DNA from: Bacteroidales bacterium
Lineage (GTDB): Bacteria > Bacteroidota > Bacteroidia > Bacteroidales > Muribaculaceae
DNA: 6,750 nt
NCBI GenBank assembly: GCA_014800065.1
Contig: JAAVGX010000051.1
Location: 1-6,750, forward strand
Direction of reading: 5' to 3'
The position numbers and the translations under genes are program-made. Each line of letters starts with the position of its first letter. Within the stretch, counting starts at the first letter, position 1. The notes under the pieces were generated by a model. That model saw only the letters and a program-made list of their open reading frames with translations, was not told where the DNA came from and ran no database searches. This document shows positions 1 to 6,671 of the stretch, piece after piece.

Positions 1-1
1 A

Positions 2-502
2 GCGAAGATAGATTCGCTATTGGATGATCATAGGCGGAAGACATTCAGCAAATGGCTTGCTAACGGTCATATCAAGCTCAAAGGTCATTATACTTTCTTT
101 GACAAAATAACACTTCGAGACGAATTGGTTGGCATTGATAAAGGACTCTATGCTGCCGAGGAAAATGTAAATGGCTTTGAATATGATGCTATAGCTGCCA
201 TTGCAGAACATCCTAACGTTCTTTTCTGGCATCGTAACCGCGATAGAAATGAATTTGGTATCAACGGCTTCATCAATCATTACCCCGACTTTATTGTTAG
301 GATGAAGTCAGGCGTTACACTACTGATTGAGACCAAAGGAGACCATCTTGACAATCCTGAAAGCGAAGAAAAGAGATGGCTCGGCAACAAGTGGGCCGAC
401 CTTGCCGGAGATAATTTCAAATACTTTATGGTGTTCCAAAATAAGGAAGTTGACGGCGCACAAACCTTGAAATCCCTGCTTCAACTACTTGATGACATGT
501 AA
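2..502 (+). CDS. C-terminal part of a Res-like (type III restriction) helicase-nuclease, 5' end outside window
   Basis: This frame is open to the left edge of the window, so the gene starts upstream and only its last 166 codons are seen. The in-frame TTG at 20 is an ordinary internal Leu codon, not a start. The visible part contains a PD-(D/E)xK nuclease core: YPDF with Asp at 287-289, a beta-strand-like spacer, then ETKG with Glu at 329-331 and Lys at 335-337. A preceding stretch (YDAIAAIAEHPNVLFWHRN) and a following W-rich segment match what I recall of the C-terminal endonuclease domain of type III restriction subunit R-like DEAD/DEAH helicases in Bacteroidota. Such proteins translocate on and cut unmodified DNA. 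The helicase motifs would lie upstream, so the type III label is inferred from the nuclease tail alone. The gene ends with two consecutive TAA stops (500-505). Other PD-(D/E)xK proteins remain possible. Confidence 0.72.
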   Translation, partial: AKIDSLLDDHRRKTFSKWLANGHIKLKGHYTFFDKITLRDELVGIDKGLYAAEENVNGFEYDAIAAIAEHPNVLFWHRNRDRNEFGINGFINHYPDFIVRMKSGVTLLIETKGDHLDNPESEEKRWLGNKWADLAGDNFKYFMVFQNKEVDGAQTLKSLLQLLDDM

Positions 503-517
503 TAAACTTACAAAACC

Positions 518-541
518 TCAACTATCGTGTGCGAAAGTTGA
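518..541 (+). other. Hairpin in the spacer before the acetyltransferase gene
   Basis: The two arms TCAACT (518-523) and AGTTGA (536-541) pair exactly. After one A-A mismatch (524/535), TCG (525-527) pairs with CGA (532-534) around a TGTG loop (528-531). The hairpin lies 15 bases after the upstream tandem stops and 10 bases before the ATG at 552. No T-run follows it on the plus strand, so it is a poor intrinsic terminator. It could be a 5'-leader structure, an operator-like inverted repeat, or chance. Confidence 0.4.
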
Positions 542-551
542 ATAACAAAAT

Positions 552-1148
552 ATGGAAGAAATCAGAATAGACGTATCGAAACAGACCGAGGAGGAATTGG
601 CTCTCGCCAATGAGCACACTCAGCTCGTTTTCAAGTTCAACCACACCATGCCCGGCACCACGGAGTATGCTGAACTAATGCACCAAATCTTTCCCTCGAT
701 GGGGGAGGGTAGCAGAGTGGGAACTCCCATCACCGTCGTGAGACCACACATGGTAAAAATCGGCAAAAACGTTGTGGTGATGCCGGGTTGCCTGATGATG
801 GCGGCTGGTGGAATTACCATAGAAGATGGCGCCATGATAGCAGCCAACGTACAGCTCATATCCAACAATCACGATTTATATGAACGTCATATCATAACCT
901 GCAAACCGGTCCACATTGGTAAAAACGCGTGGATTGGTGCCGGTGCTTCTATACTACCCGGAGTGACTGTCGGCGATAATGCCGTGGTAGGTGCAGCCAG
1001 TGTAGTCACAAAGGATGTTGCGCCAAACACGATTGTTGTGGGGAATCCCGCAAAATTCATCAGGACAATACCCCCAAAACCTCATTGTGACGCCACAAAC
1101 GATGATGAGGAAATAATCCAGCTCGGCCTCGATAGTTGCGGAGACTGA
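552..1148 (+). CDS. Hexapeptide-repeat (LbH) sugar/acyl O-acetyltransferase, maltose/galactoside acetyltransferase-like
   Basis: This 198-residue protein belongs to the left-handed beta-helix acetyltransferases (LacA/Maa/NodL type), cytoplasmic enzymes that move an acetyl group from acetyl-CoA to a hydroxyl on a sugar or related acceptor. Residues 10-50 form the short helical N-terminus of this group (ELALANE, LVFKFNHTMPG). Imperfect hexapeptide repeats run from about 66 to 160 (VKIGKN, ITIEDG, VHIGKNAWIGAGASILPGVTVGDNAVVGAASVVTKDV). The probable catalytic His is H107 in ISNNHD, aligned by eye with the NHP/GHP His of LacA. VVGNPAKFIR (162-171) is the usual closing motif after the helix. An acidic tail (DDEE near 184-187) extends past the domain. 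ATG 552 is the first in-frame Met, follows an A-rich leader without a Shine-Dalgarno, and gives normal family length. The acceptor cannot be told from sequence. yjbQ follows after 17 bases, suggesting co-transcription. Confidence 0.88.
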   Translation: MEEIRIDVSKQTEEELALANEHTQLVFKFNHTMPGTTEYAELMHQIFPSMGEGSRVGTPITVVRPHMVKIGKNVVVMPGCLMMAAGGITIEDGAMIAANVQLISNNHDLYERHIITCKPVHIGKNAWIGAGASILPGVTVGDNAVVGAASVVTKDVAPNTIVVGNPAKFIRTIPPKPHCDATNDDEEIIQLGLDSCGD

Positions 1149-1155
1149 TAGCGAA

Positions 1156-1169
1156 ATGAAATGATATGA
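1156..1169 (+). promoter_or_regulatory. Nested two-codon mini-ORFs overlapping the yjbQ start
   Basis: Three ATGs stand 5 bases apart at 1156, 1161 and 1166. The first reads ATG-AAA-TGA and the second ATG-ATA-TGA. Each stop overlaps the next ATG, so the last TGA (1167-1169) overlaps the yjbQ ATG. The acetyltransferase stop (1146-1148) lies just upstream. The arrangement would allow terminating ribosomes to restart on yjbQ. The geometry is directly visible; any regulatory effect is inference. Confidence 0.3.
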
Positions 1170-1576
1170 TACATCAGATAGAAATTCGTCTTACGGCTAA
1201 AACGCGTGGTTGTCATTTGATTACCCGCGAAATAATGCGACACCTCCCCGAATTGCCGGAGTCCGGCATATTGAACGTATTTGTTAAGCACACTTCGTGT
1301 GGATTGACCATAAATGAAAATGCCGACCCCGACGTAAGAACCGACCTTGACAATATTTTGGATCATATCGTGCCGGAGCGTCAACCCTACTATGAGCATA
1401 CAATGGAAGGTGACGACGATATGCCCGCACACGCAAAGTCGTCTCTGACGGGGGTATCGCTCACAATCCCTATCACCAATCACCGTCTCAACCTCGGAAC
1501 GTGGCAAGGGATATACCTTTGCGAGTTTCGCGACTATGGCGGAGAACGAACATTAGTCCTAACGATTTATTCATAG
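1166..1576 (+). CDS. yjbQ: YjbQ/UPF0047 family protein (annotated as secondary thiamine-phosphate synthase enzyme)
   Basis: The 136-residue product has the full single-domain length of the YjbQ/UPF0047 family and carries its signature blocks: KHTSCGLTINENADPDV (41-57), EGDDDMPAHAKSSLTG (81-96) and LGTWQGIYLCEFR (110-122). Conserved candidate active or metal-site residues include H42, N50, E51, D54, H78, H89 and Q114. Members of the family can supply weak thiamine-phosphate synthase activity in a thiE mutant, which gave the database name; the physiological role is not settled. No thi gene is visible here, so a thiamine role has no support from context. The chosen ATG at 1166 is preceded by two out-of-frame ATGs and lies 17 bases after the acetyltransferase stop. 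The gene ends in TAG, 6 bases from the stop of the convergent MATE gene. Confidence 0.93.
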   Translation: MIHQIEIRLTAKTRGCHLITREIMRHLPELPESGILNVFVKHTSCGLTINENADPDVRTDLDNILDHIVPERQPYYEHTMEGDDDMPAHAKSSLTGVSLTIPITNHRLNLGTWQGIYLCEFRDYGGERTLVLTIYS

Positions 1577-1582
1577 CCCCCG

Positions 1583-3025
1583 TTACTCCTGAACTTCCAG
1601 TCCTCCTGCAGGCTCGGGTTTGCGGTCGGGTTTTAGCCATTTGCCTTTCCACATACGAATCAGGAAGATAAATCCTCGGAATGAAAGTTCGATAGCCATA
1701 GCCAGCCAAACACCTTTCAGGCCCAATGTAGGAGCCATCAGAGCAGCCAAGGGGATGCGTACAAGCCATATGCTGCCGAAATTCATGATGGCGGGCAGGG
1801 TAGTGTCGCCTACCCCCACGAAAGCCCCGTAGACCACTATGGACGCCGCATACATCGGCTCAGCCCAGGCTTCGATGCGCAGAACTTCCACGCCCAAGTC
1901 CACAATCTCTTTCACCGGCGACATGATACCCATCATCAGAGGTGCCGCTACATACATTACAAACCCCATGAAGGTCATAATCACTATACCCAGACCAACG
2001 GTGAGATGGCAGAAACGTTTAGCAAGTTCGGTACGGGAGGCACCGTAGCACTGACCGCACAGGGTAGTTGCGGCATCCCCGATTCCGAATCCCGGCATAT
2101 AGCAGAGACTTTCTGCCGTCACGGCAAATGCGTTGGCGGCGATGGCAATCATCCCCAAGGGAGCCACTATTATGGTGATGGTGATTTGGGCTCCACAAAA
2201 GATGGCATGCTCAAGGGTCATGGGTATGGCTATTTTCGAGGCCTTGCGAAGAATGGCTTTCGTGGGCTTATAACGCCCGCGGAAATGTGTGGAAGCCAGC
2301 TCGGTGTCTTTTTCCTTGAAGCACAGCCAGTACATCATAGCCGTGGCGCAACAACATTCCGCAAGCACCGTACCCAAAGCTGCCCCGAACACGCCTAAAC
2401 CAGCGCCCGGAACCCATATGTGAAAACCGAAAATGTCCAGATTCCGCGGCCCGAAGATGAGAAAGAAATTGAACATCACATCCAGCACGCACATGGCAAC
2501 GTTCAGAAGTCCCGGCACCTTCATATTACCGGCACAGCGAAGCATTCCGCCACCTAAATAATTCATGGTCAGAATTGGCAGTGCCGAGATAAAGGTGAGA
2601 AAATATATCGAAGCCCCATGGACGATTTCAGGAGAGCCGCCCAGCCAGTGCGGGAGAGGAAAGGCGATTGCAACTCCGATAAGGGCGATGAGCGTGCCGA
2701 TAATCAGGCAGGTGGTGATACCTTGGCGGAGTACATCGCGCGCCCCGGTGAAGTCCTTGGCTCCCAAACGGTGCGCTACCTGAACCGAGAAGCCCATCGT
2801 AACCATCGAGCAAACGCCCCAGAAAAGCCAAAGGCTGCTGTTCATCAGCCCAACGGACGCTGCACCGATTTCGCCTAACTGACCAACCATCGCCGCATCG
2901 ATATACTGCATCAGAATTGTGGACAGCTGGGTTATGATGGCAGGCACGGCCAACTTCGCCGTCAGGCTAAGCTGGTCGCGAAAACTCAGGGGAGCGCCCT
3001 CTCGTATTTGAGTAATATCGGCCAT
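1583..3025 (-). CDS. MATE-family efflux transporter (NorM/DinF-like)
   Basis: This 480-residue inner-membrane protein has the twelve-helix length and pseudo-duplicated halves of MATE antiporters, which export cationic drugs or metabolites in exchange for Na+ or H+. The N half begins AVPAIITQLSTILMQYIDAAMVGQLG (about 26-51), with D43 in helix 1. The C half begins AIPMTLEHAIFCGAQITITIIVAPLG (about 266-291) and continues to the conserved GxGDTTLP turn (404-410). The cytoplasmic linker 236-262 is charged. A basic, Pro-rich tail (460-480) follows the last helix. Met at 3025 was chosen because a longer reading to 3103 would run into prfA and add an unrelated segment; the next Met (residue 39) would remove helix 1. 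Cys residues are numerous, including CCC at 224-226 and CGQC at 323-326, where I would expect a conserved Gly-Gln-type loop. The substrate cannot be predicted. Confidence 0.93.
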   Translation of the reverse strand: MADITQIREGAPLSFRDQLSLTAKLAVPAIITQLSTILMQYIDAAMVGQLGEIGAASVGLMNSSLWLFWGVCSMVTMGFSVQVAHRLGAKDFTGARDVLRQGITTCLIIGTLIALIGVAIAFPLPHWLGGSPEIVHGASIYFLTFISALPILTMNYLGGGMLRCAGNMKVPGLLNVAMCVLDVMFNFFLIFGPRNLDIFGFHIWVPGAGLGVFGAALGTVLAECCCATAMMYWLCFKEKDTELASTHFRGRYKPTKAILRKASKIAIPMTLEHAIFCGAQITITIIVAPLGMIAIAANAFAVTAESLCYMPGFGIGDAATTLCGQCYGASRTELAKRFCHLTVGLGIVIMTFMGFVMYVAAPLMMGIMSPVKEIVDLGVEVLRIEAWAEPMYAASIVVYGAFVGVGDTTLPAIMNFGSIWLVRIPLAALMAPTLGLKGVWLAMAIELSFRGFIFLIRMWKGKWLKPDRKPEPAGGLEVQE

Positions 3026-3033
3026 TGACACCG

Positions 3034-3041
3034 CAAAGTTA
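3034..3041 (-). promoter_or_regulatory. Putative -7 box for the MATE gene
   Basis: Read on the minus strand, these bases are TAACTTTG, an exact match to the Bacteroidota sigma-factor -7 consensus TAnnTTTG. Only 8 bases separate the box from the ATG at 3025, which implies an untranslated leader of a few bases or none. A convincing TTTG-type -33 element at the usual distance is not seen, so this is a probable rather than secure promoter. Confidence 0.5.
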
Positions 3042-3063
3042 AGCAAAATCCAAATTAAATTCG

Positions 3064-3071
3064 TAACTTCG
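3064..3071 (+). promoter_or_regulatory. prfA: Putative -7 box for prfA operon
   Basis: TAACTTCG differs from the Bacteroidota TAnnTTTG consensus at one base. It lies 16 bases before the prfA ATG in an A/T-rich spacer, which would give a short leader of about ten bases. No clear -33 element is visible. It faces away from the MATE box at 3034-3041, with 22 bases between the two boxes. Confidence 0.45.
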
Positions 3072-3087
3072 CAGAAAATTTTACCAA

Positions 3088-4197
3088 ATGGCCGATTTAT
3101 CACTCTTACAAAGACTCGACGGCATTGAAGGCCGTTTTGAAGAAGTCAGCACTCTCATCACCGACCCCGCTGTCATTGCCGACATGAAGCGATATGTGCG
3201 TTTGTCCAAGGAATACAAGGACTTGGAGAAGCTCGTAGGTGCAACCCGGCGATACCGCCAACTGGTTGCCGACATCGACGAAGGAAAGGAATTGCTGGCC
3301 GCCGAGTCCGACCCCGATATAAGGCAGATGGCTCACGAACAGATCGATCAGGCCAACCTCGAACTCCCCGAACTCGAAGAAAGCATCAAACTGATGCTCA
3401 TTCCCGCAGACCCGGAGGACGCAAAGAACGCCATCCTCGAAATTCGCGGTGGCACCGGGGGCGACGAAGCCGCAATTTTCGCCGGAGACCTATGCAAAAT
3501 GTACATGAAGTACTGCGAAAGCAAGGGATGGAACGTCTCTGTCACATCGGCCAGTGAAGGCGCCGCAGGGGGATATAAGGAAATCATTTTGGCCGTCAGC
3601 GGCGAGGGCGTTTACGGAACTTTGAAGTATGAATCCGGCGTACACCGAGTGCAGCGCGTTCCAGCCACTGAAACCCAGGGGCGTGTGCACACCTCCGCCG
3701 CCACTGTGGCCGTACTCCCCGAAGCCGAAGCCTTTGATGTCGAAATTAACGAAGGCGAAATCAAGTGGGACACTTTCCGCTCAAGCGGTGCCGGCGGTCA
3801 GAATGTAAACAAGGTCGAATCAGGCGTACGACTCAGGTATATGTGGAAGAACCCCAACACCGGTGTGTCCGAAGAAATTCTGATCGAATGTACCGAAACC
3901 CGCGACCAGCCCAAAAATAAGGAACGTGCCCTCAGCCGACTCCGTACCTTCATCTACGACAAGGAGCACCAGAAGTACATCGACGACATCGCATCACGTC
4001 GTCGCACAATGGTCAGCACCGGCGACCGTAGCGCCAAAATCCGAACATACAACTATCCTCAGGGCCGAATCACCGACCACCGTATAAACTATACAATCTA
4101 TAACCTCCAGGCTTTCGTCGACGGTGATATTCAGGATGTTATCGACCACCTGATTATCGCAGAAAACGCCGAAAAACTCAAGGCCGCCGAACTATGA
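3088..4197 (+). CDS. prfA: Peptide chain release factor 1 (RF1)
   Basis: This 369-residue class I release factor reads UAA and UAG in the ribosomal A site and triggers hydrolysis of peptidyl-tRNA. The coiled N-terminal domain spans about 1-105. The stop-codon recognition tripeptide PAT at 192-194, within HRVQRVPATETQGRVHTS, marks it as RF1, since RF2 has SPF. The catalytic loop SSGAGGQNVNK carries GGQ at 236-238. After the GGQ the domain contains a short insertion (YMWKNPNTGVSEE, about 251-263) relative to E. coli RF1; I recall this from Bacteroidota RF1 proteins. GDRSAKIRTYNYPQGRITDHR (312-332) is the conserved C-terminal signature. ATG 3088 gives the standard family N-terminus (MADLSLLQRL). 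The gene starts an apparent operon and its own TGA stop overlaps the next ATG as ATGA (4194-4197). Confidence 0.98.
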   Translation: MADLSLLQRLDGIEGRFEEVSTLITDPAVIADMKRYVRLSKEYKDLEKLVGATRRYRQLVADIDEGKELLAAESDPDIRQMAHEQIDQANLELPELEESIKLMLIPADPEDAKNAILEIRGGTGGDEAAIFAGDLCKMYMKYCESKGWNVSVTSASEGAAGGYKEIILAVSGEGVYGTLKYESGVHRVQRVPATETQGRVHTSAATVAVLPEAEAFDVEINEGEIKWDTFRSSGAGGQNVNKVESGVRLRYMWKNPNTGVSEEILIECTETRDQPKNKERALSRLRTFIYDKEHQKYIDDIASRRRTMVSTGDRSAKIRTYNYPQGRITDHRINYTIYNLQAFVDGDIQDVIDHLIIAENAEKLKAAEL

Positions 4198-5813
4198 AAC
4201 TGACGCAAATCTTCTCTCCCACTACTCTCGAGCGGTTTGTCAAACGGCTGGTGTCGTTTCATCCTTTTACATTAGGATGGATTGCAGCATTCACTATTTG
4301 GGTACTGCTGGCCATCAATGATGTGCTGGACGAATCGTCCGTCGTAGCTTTCTGCCTGGCTGAAGGGTTTTTTATGTCGCTTGTAATTGACATCTGGCTC
4401 GATTTTCTTGACAAGCGTCGTTTTTATACGATTTCGGAAGCGATCGCAATTCTGATTGTGATAAGCGATTGTTGGATCACAAGCAATGCCGGCGCATTCG
4501 ACGCCCAAAGCAATTTTATAGGACATGCATCCCTTATGACAGCCCTGATTGTAGCCTGCTTTTTTGTACCCTTCACGGGTTCAGGCTATATCAGTCGTTC
4601 GCAAACATATAACCAAATCAAAAATACGGCTGTTTCGGTGGCATTGGGATTGATACTCGTGTTTGCATCCGGGTTGCTAATCACTTTGTTGCGCCAGCTC
4701 TTTAATATATGGAATATACATTTCCAGAGCTCGTTGTGGTTCATCTGTGGGGCTGTAATTCCTGCCATAATTTTTACAGGACTTCAATTACGTCTTTCAG
4801 AAAGTGGTACAGAGAGTCCCATTGAGTTCGGGGGAGGCTTCTGCAAGTTTGTCCTGTTGCCCATAGCTCTTATATATTTCATAATCTTATACGTCTATCT
4901 GTTCAAGATTTTGATTGTTTGGGAGTTACCGAACGGGGAAATAACATGGATGGTTACGGAGCAAATGGTAATCGTGCTTATCACCCTATATGGTTTGCGC
5001 GATTATTATCTTCGGTCTGACGCCGGAGAAACTAATAAGACTATCAGCGACTTGGCAATGCGTTGGCTACCGCTTTTGATGCTTCCCCTCCTTGTCCTGA
5101 TGACAGTCGGACTCGTTTACCGCTTAAATCAGTATGGGATAACATCCTCTCGGATCTATGTAGCAACTTTTGTGATTTGGGCTTACGCCGTTGAACTCTA
5201 CCTGATATTCTATCGAAATAGGGCAAATCTTAACCTTGTGGCAATAAGTTATGCAGTTCTGTTTGTGGCCGTTTCGGCTATTCCGGTTTGTAATATCACT
5301 AACATCACCAATAATATAATCCGTGCTGAAATTTTCGAAGCGTTTAATGGTGAAAAGTTACCGTTGAGTTTTGAACAGGCAAAGCGGTTGTTGGCCCAAA
5401 TGCCTGAACAGTCAGCTCAAAATATTGCATCGAAAATAGAGTATCTCGACGATTATTCCGACCATTCGCTTGTTGTCGACATTATTGTGTGCGACGGACG
5501 AATTTATGATACTGATCTATTATTAAAGACTCCGGAATATGAAAAACGTATATATTACAAACGTGGAAGTGATCTGATAGTGCCGGAGGGCTTTAACCAT
5601 TTCAGAACCGGATCGATTTCAGAAAAAGATTATATCATAGACCGCCAACTACTTCTGGATAGCGATCAAGATGAGAACCCAACCCAGCTGAACTTCTATT
5701 CAAACGACAGCACCAAAGTGGCTGTCATAAACTACGCAAATATATATTTATCTCCAGAATCGGAAATAACAGAAATTTCGATTGTGGAAGCAACAGTCTT
5801 TTATAATAAATGA
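4194..5813 (+). CDS. DUF4153 domain multipass membrane protein with C-terminal soluble domain
   Basis: The 539-residue product is an integral inner-membrane protein of unknown function. Reading hydrophobicity by eye gives about eleven helices: near 27-43, 50-67, 83-97, 112-127, 144-168, 180-198, 217-242, 254-270, 290-308, 320-340 and 347-366. The centre (about 215-365) carries what I recognise as DUF4153 hallmarks: [27 protein letters not shown], then [10 protein letters not shown], then [14 protein letters not shown]. The last 170 residues (about 370-539) are hydrophilic, with no helix, and should form a soluble domain whose side of the membrane I cannot fix. The ATG overlaps the prfA stop as ATGA and pyrF begins one base after the TGA, so translation with both neighbours is likely coupled. 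The gene is more A/T-rich than them: by hand, 19 of 60 bases are G/C at 5521-5580, against 34 of 60 in pyrF at 6181-6240. Confidence 0.85.
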   Translation: MKLTQIFSPTTLERFVKRLVSFHPFTLGWIAAFTIWVLLAINDVLDESSVVAFCLAEGFFMSLVIDIWLDFLDKRRFYTISEAIAILIVISDCWITSNAGAFDAQSNFIGHASLMTALIVACFFVPFTGSGYISRSQTYNQIKNTAVSVALGLILVFASGLLITLLRQLFNIWNIHFQSSLWFICGAVIPAIIFTGLQLRLSESGTESPIEFGGGFCKFVLLPIALIYFIILYVYLFKILIVWELPNGEITWMVTEQMVIVLITLYGLRDYYLRSDAGETNKTISDLAMRWLPLLMLPLLVLMTVGLVYRLNQYGITSSRIYVATFVIWAYAVELYLIFYRNRANLNLVAISYAVLFVAVSAIPVCNITNITNNIIRAEIFEAFNGEKLPLSFEQAKRLLAQMPEQSAQNIASKIEYLDDYSDHSLVVDIIVCDGRIYDTDLLLKTPEYEKRIYYKRGSDLIVPEGFNHFRTGSISEKDYIIDRQLLLDSDQDENPTQLNFYSNDSTKVAVINYANIYLSPESEITEISIVEATVFYNK

Positions 5814-5814
5814 T

Positions 5815-6645
5815 ATGAAAAGAACCGAACTTGTAAACAACATTTTTGAAAAAGGCTCCTTTCTCTGCGTGGGCCTCGACACCGATATTAAAAAGATTCC
5901 CCAACATCTTCTCGATGGCCCCGAGCACCCTGTACTCGCATTCAACAAAGCCATTATAGACGCCACCGCCCCCTATTGCGTGGCATATAAGCCCAATCTC
6001 GCTTTCTACGAGTACCTGCCCGAAGGACATCAGATTCTTGCAGAAACGGTTAAATATATTCGCGAAAACTATCCCGACCAGTTTATAATCGCCGATGCCA
6101 AGCGAGGCGACATCGGTAACACAGCCAAACTATATGCACGCGCCGTGTTCGAAACTCTCGACTTCGACGCCTGCACACTCGCTCCATATATGGGCGAAGA
6201 CTCCGTGCGCCCCTTCCTCGACTACGAGGGTAAATGGTCAATTATTCTCGCTCTGACCTCAAACCCCAGCGCAAAGGACTTTGAAATGGTCAAAGACCAA
6301 AAAGGTACACCGCTCTACGAACGCGTTGTGCGTCGAAGCGCACATTGGGGAAATCCAACCAACACCATGTATGTAGTCGGAGCAACCCAAAGCGAGCACT
6401 TCGATGCTATCCGCGCCGTAGCCCCTCGCCACTTCCTCCTCGTCCCCGGCGTAGGTGCCCAGGGCGGTAGCCTCGAAGAAGTGGCTGCTCACGGTCTCAT
6501 CGACGAGTGCGGCCTGCTGGTCAACAGCTCCCGCGCAATCATCTACGCATCTTCAGGTGAAGACTTCGCACAAGCAGCCGCACAAGCAGCAAAAGAAGTT
6601 CGCGACCAAATGCAAGCGCTCCTGGTCAAGCACCTCGCCAAATAA
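5815..6645 (+). CDS. pyrF: Orotidine 5'-phosphate decarboxylase (OMP decarboxylase)
   Basis: This cytoplasmic TIM-barrel enzyme carries out the last step of de novo UMP synthesis, removing CO2 from orotidine 5'-phosphate. At 276 residues it belongs to the longer PyrF subgroup found in Bacteroidota, Myxococcus and mycobacteria, rather than the roughly 240-residue E. coli type. Visible features are FLCVGLDTD (16-24), the AYKPN strand with K59, the catalytic DAKRGD (94-99; D94, K96, D99) followed by IGNTAKLYA, the phosphate-loop region PGVGAQGG (211-218), and NSSRAIIYA (237-245) with R240 as the likely phosphate-binding Arg. ATG 5815 is chosen because it yields [20 protein letters not shown], the usual N-terminus. 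A TTG at 5782 would add 11 residues overlapping the upstream gene. An ATG at 5810 reads only ATG-ATA-TGA. The C-terminal helix contains a duplicated AQAA unit. A terminator follows. Confidence 0.97.
   Translation: MKRTELVNNIFEKGSFLCVGLDTDIKKIPQHLLDGPEHPVLAFNKAIIDATAPYCVAYKPNLAFYEYLPEGHQILAETVKYIRENYPDQFIIADAKRGDIGNTAKLYARAVFETLDFDACTLAPYMGEDSVRPFLDYEGKWSIILALTSNPSAKDFEMVKDQKGTPLYERVVRRSAHWGNPTNTMYVVGATQSEHFDAIRAVAPRHFLLVPGVGAQGGSLEEVAAHGLIDECGLLVNSSRAIIYASSGEDFAQAAAQAAKEVRDQMQALLVKHLAK
6567..6590 (+). repeat. pyrF: Exact tandem duplication of 12 bases inside pyrF
   Basis: The unit CGCACAAGCAGC occurs twice back to back (6567-6578 and 6579-6590) with no mismatch. It is a whole number of codons, so the protein reads AQAA twice at about residues 252-259, in the predicted C-terminal helix after the last barrel strand. 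Gain or loss of a unit by slippage would keep the frame. Confidence 0.75.
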
Positions 6646-6671
6646 ACCCGCCGGTAATAACCCGAAAATTC

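Noticed and set aside
20..502. A complete 160-codon gene starting at TTG 20
   Set aside because: The frame is open to the window edge and the protein is plainly the tail of a larger nuclease; TTG is an internal Leu.
1082..1507. Minus-strand open frame of 141 codons opposite yjbQ
   Set aside because: It lies opposite a clear yjbQ and the end of the acetyltransferase gene, and its translation has no recognisable domain.
1605..1612. CCTGCAGG palindrome near the convergent stops as a terminator or operator
   Set aside because: It is a lone 8-base palindrome inside MATE coding sequence, with no loop, so it cannot form a useful hairpin.
2006..2398. Plus-strand open frame of 130 codons opposite the MATE gene
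   Set aside because: It is the reverse of a strongly conserved transporter sequence with a low-complexity product; a shadow frame.
3026..3103. A 26-residue N-terminal extension of the MATE protein
   Set aside because: It would overlap the prfA start, cover both putative promoters, and has no counterpart in the family as I know it.
5782..5814. TTG start for pyrF 11 codons upstream
   Set aside because: The extension overlaps the DUF4153 gene and does not resemble PyrF; ATG 5815 gives the expected N-terminus.
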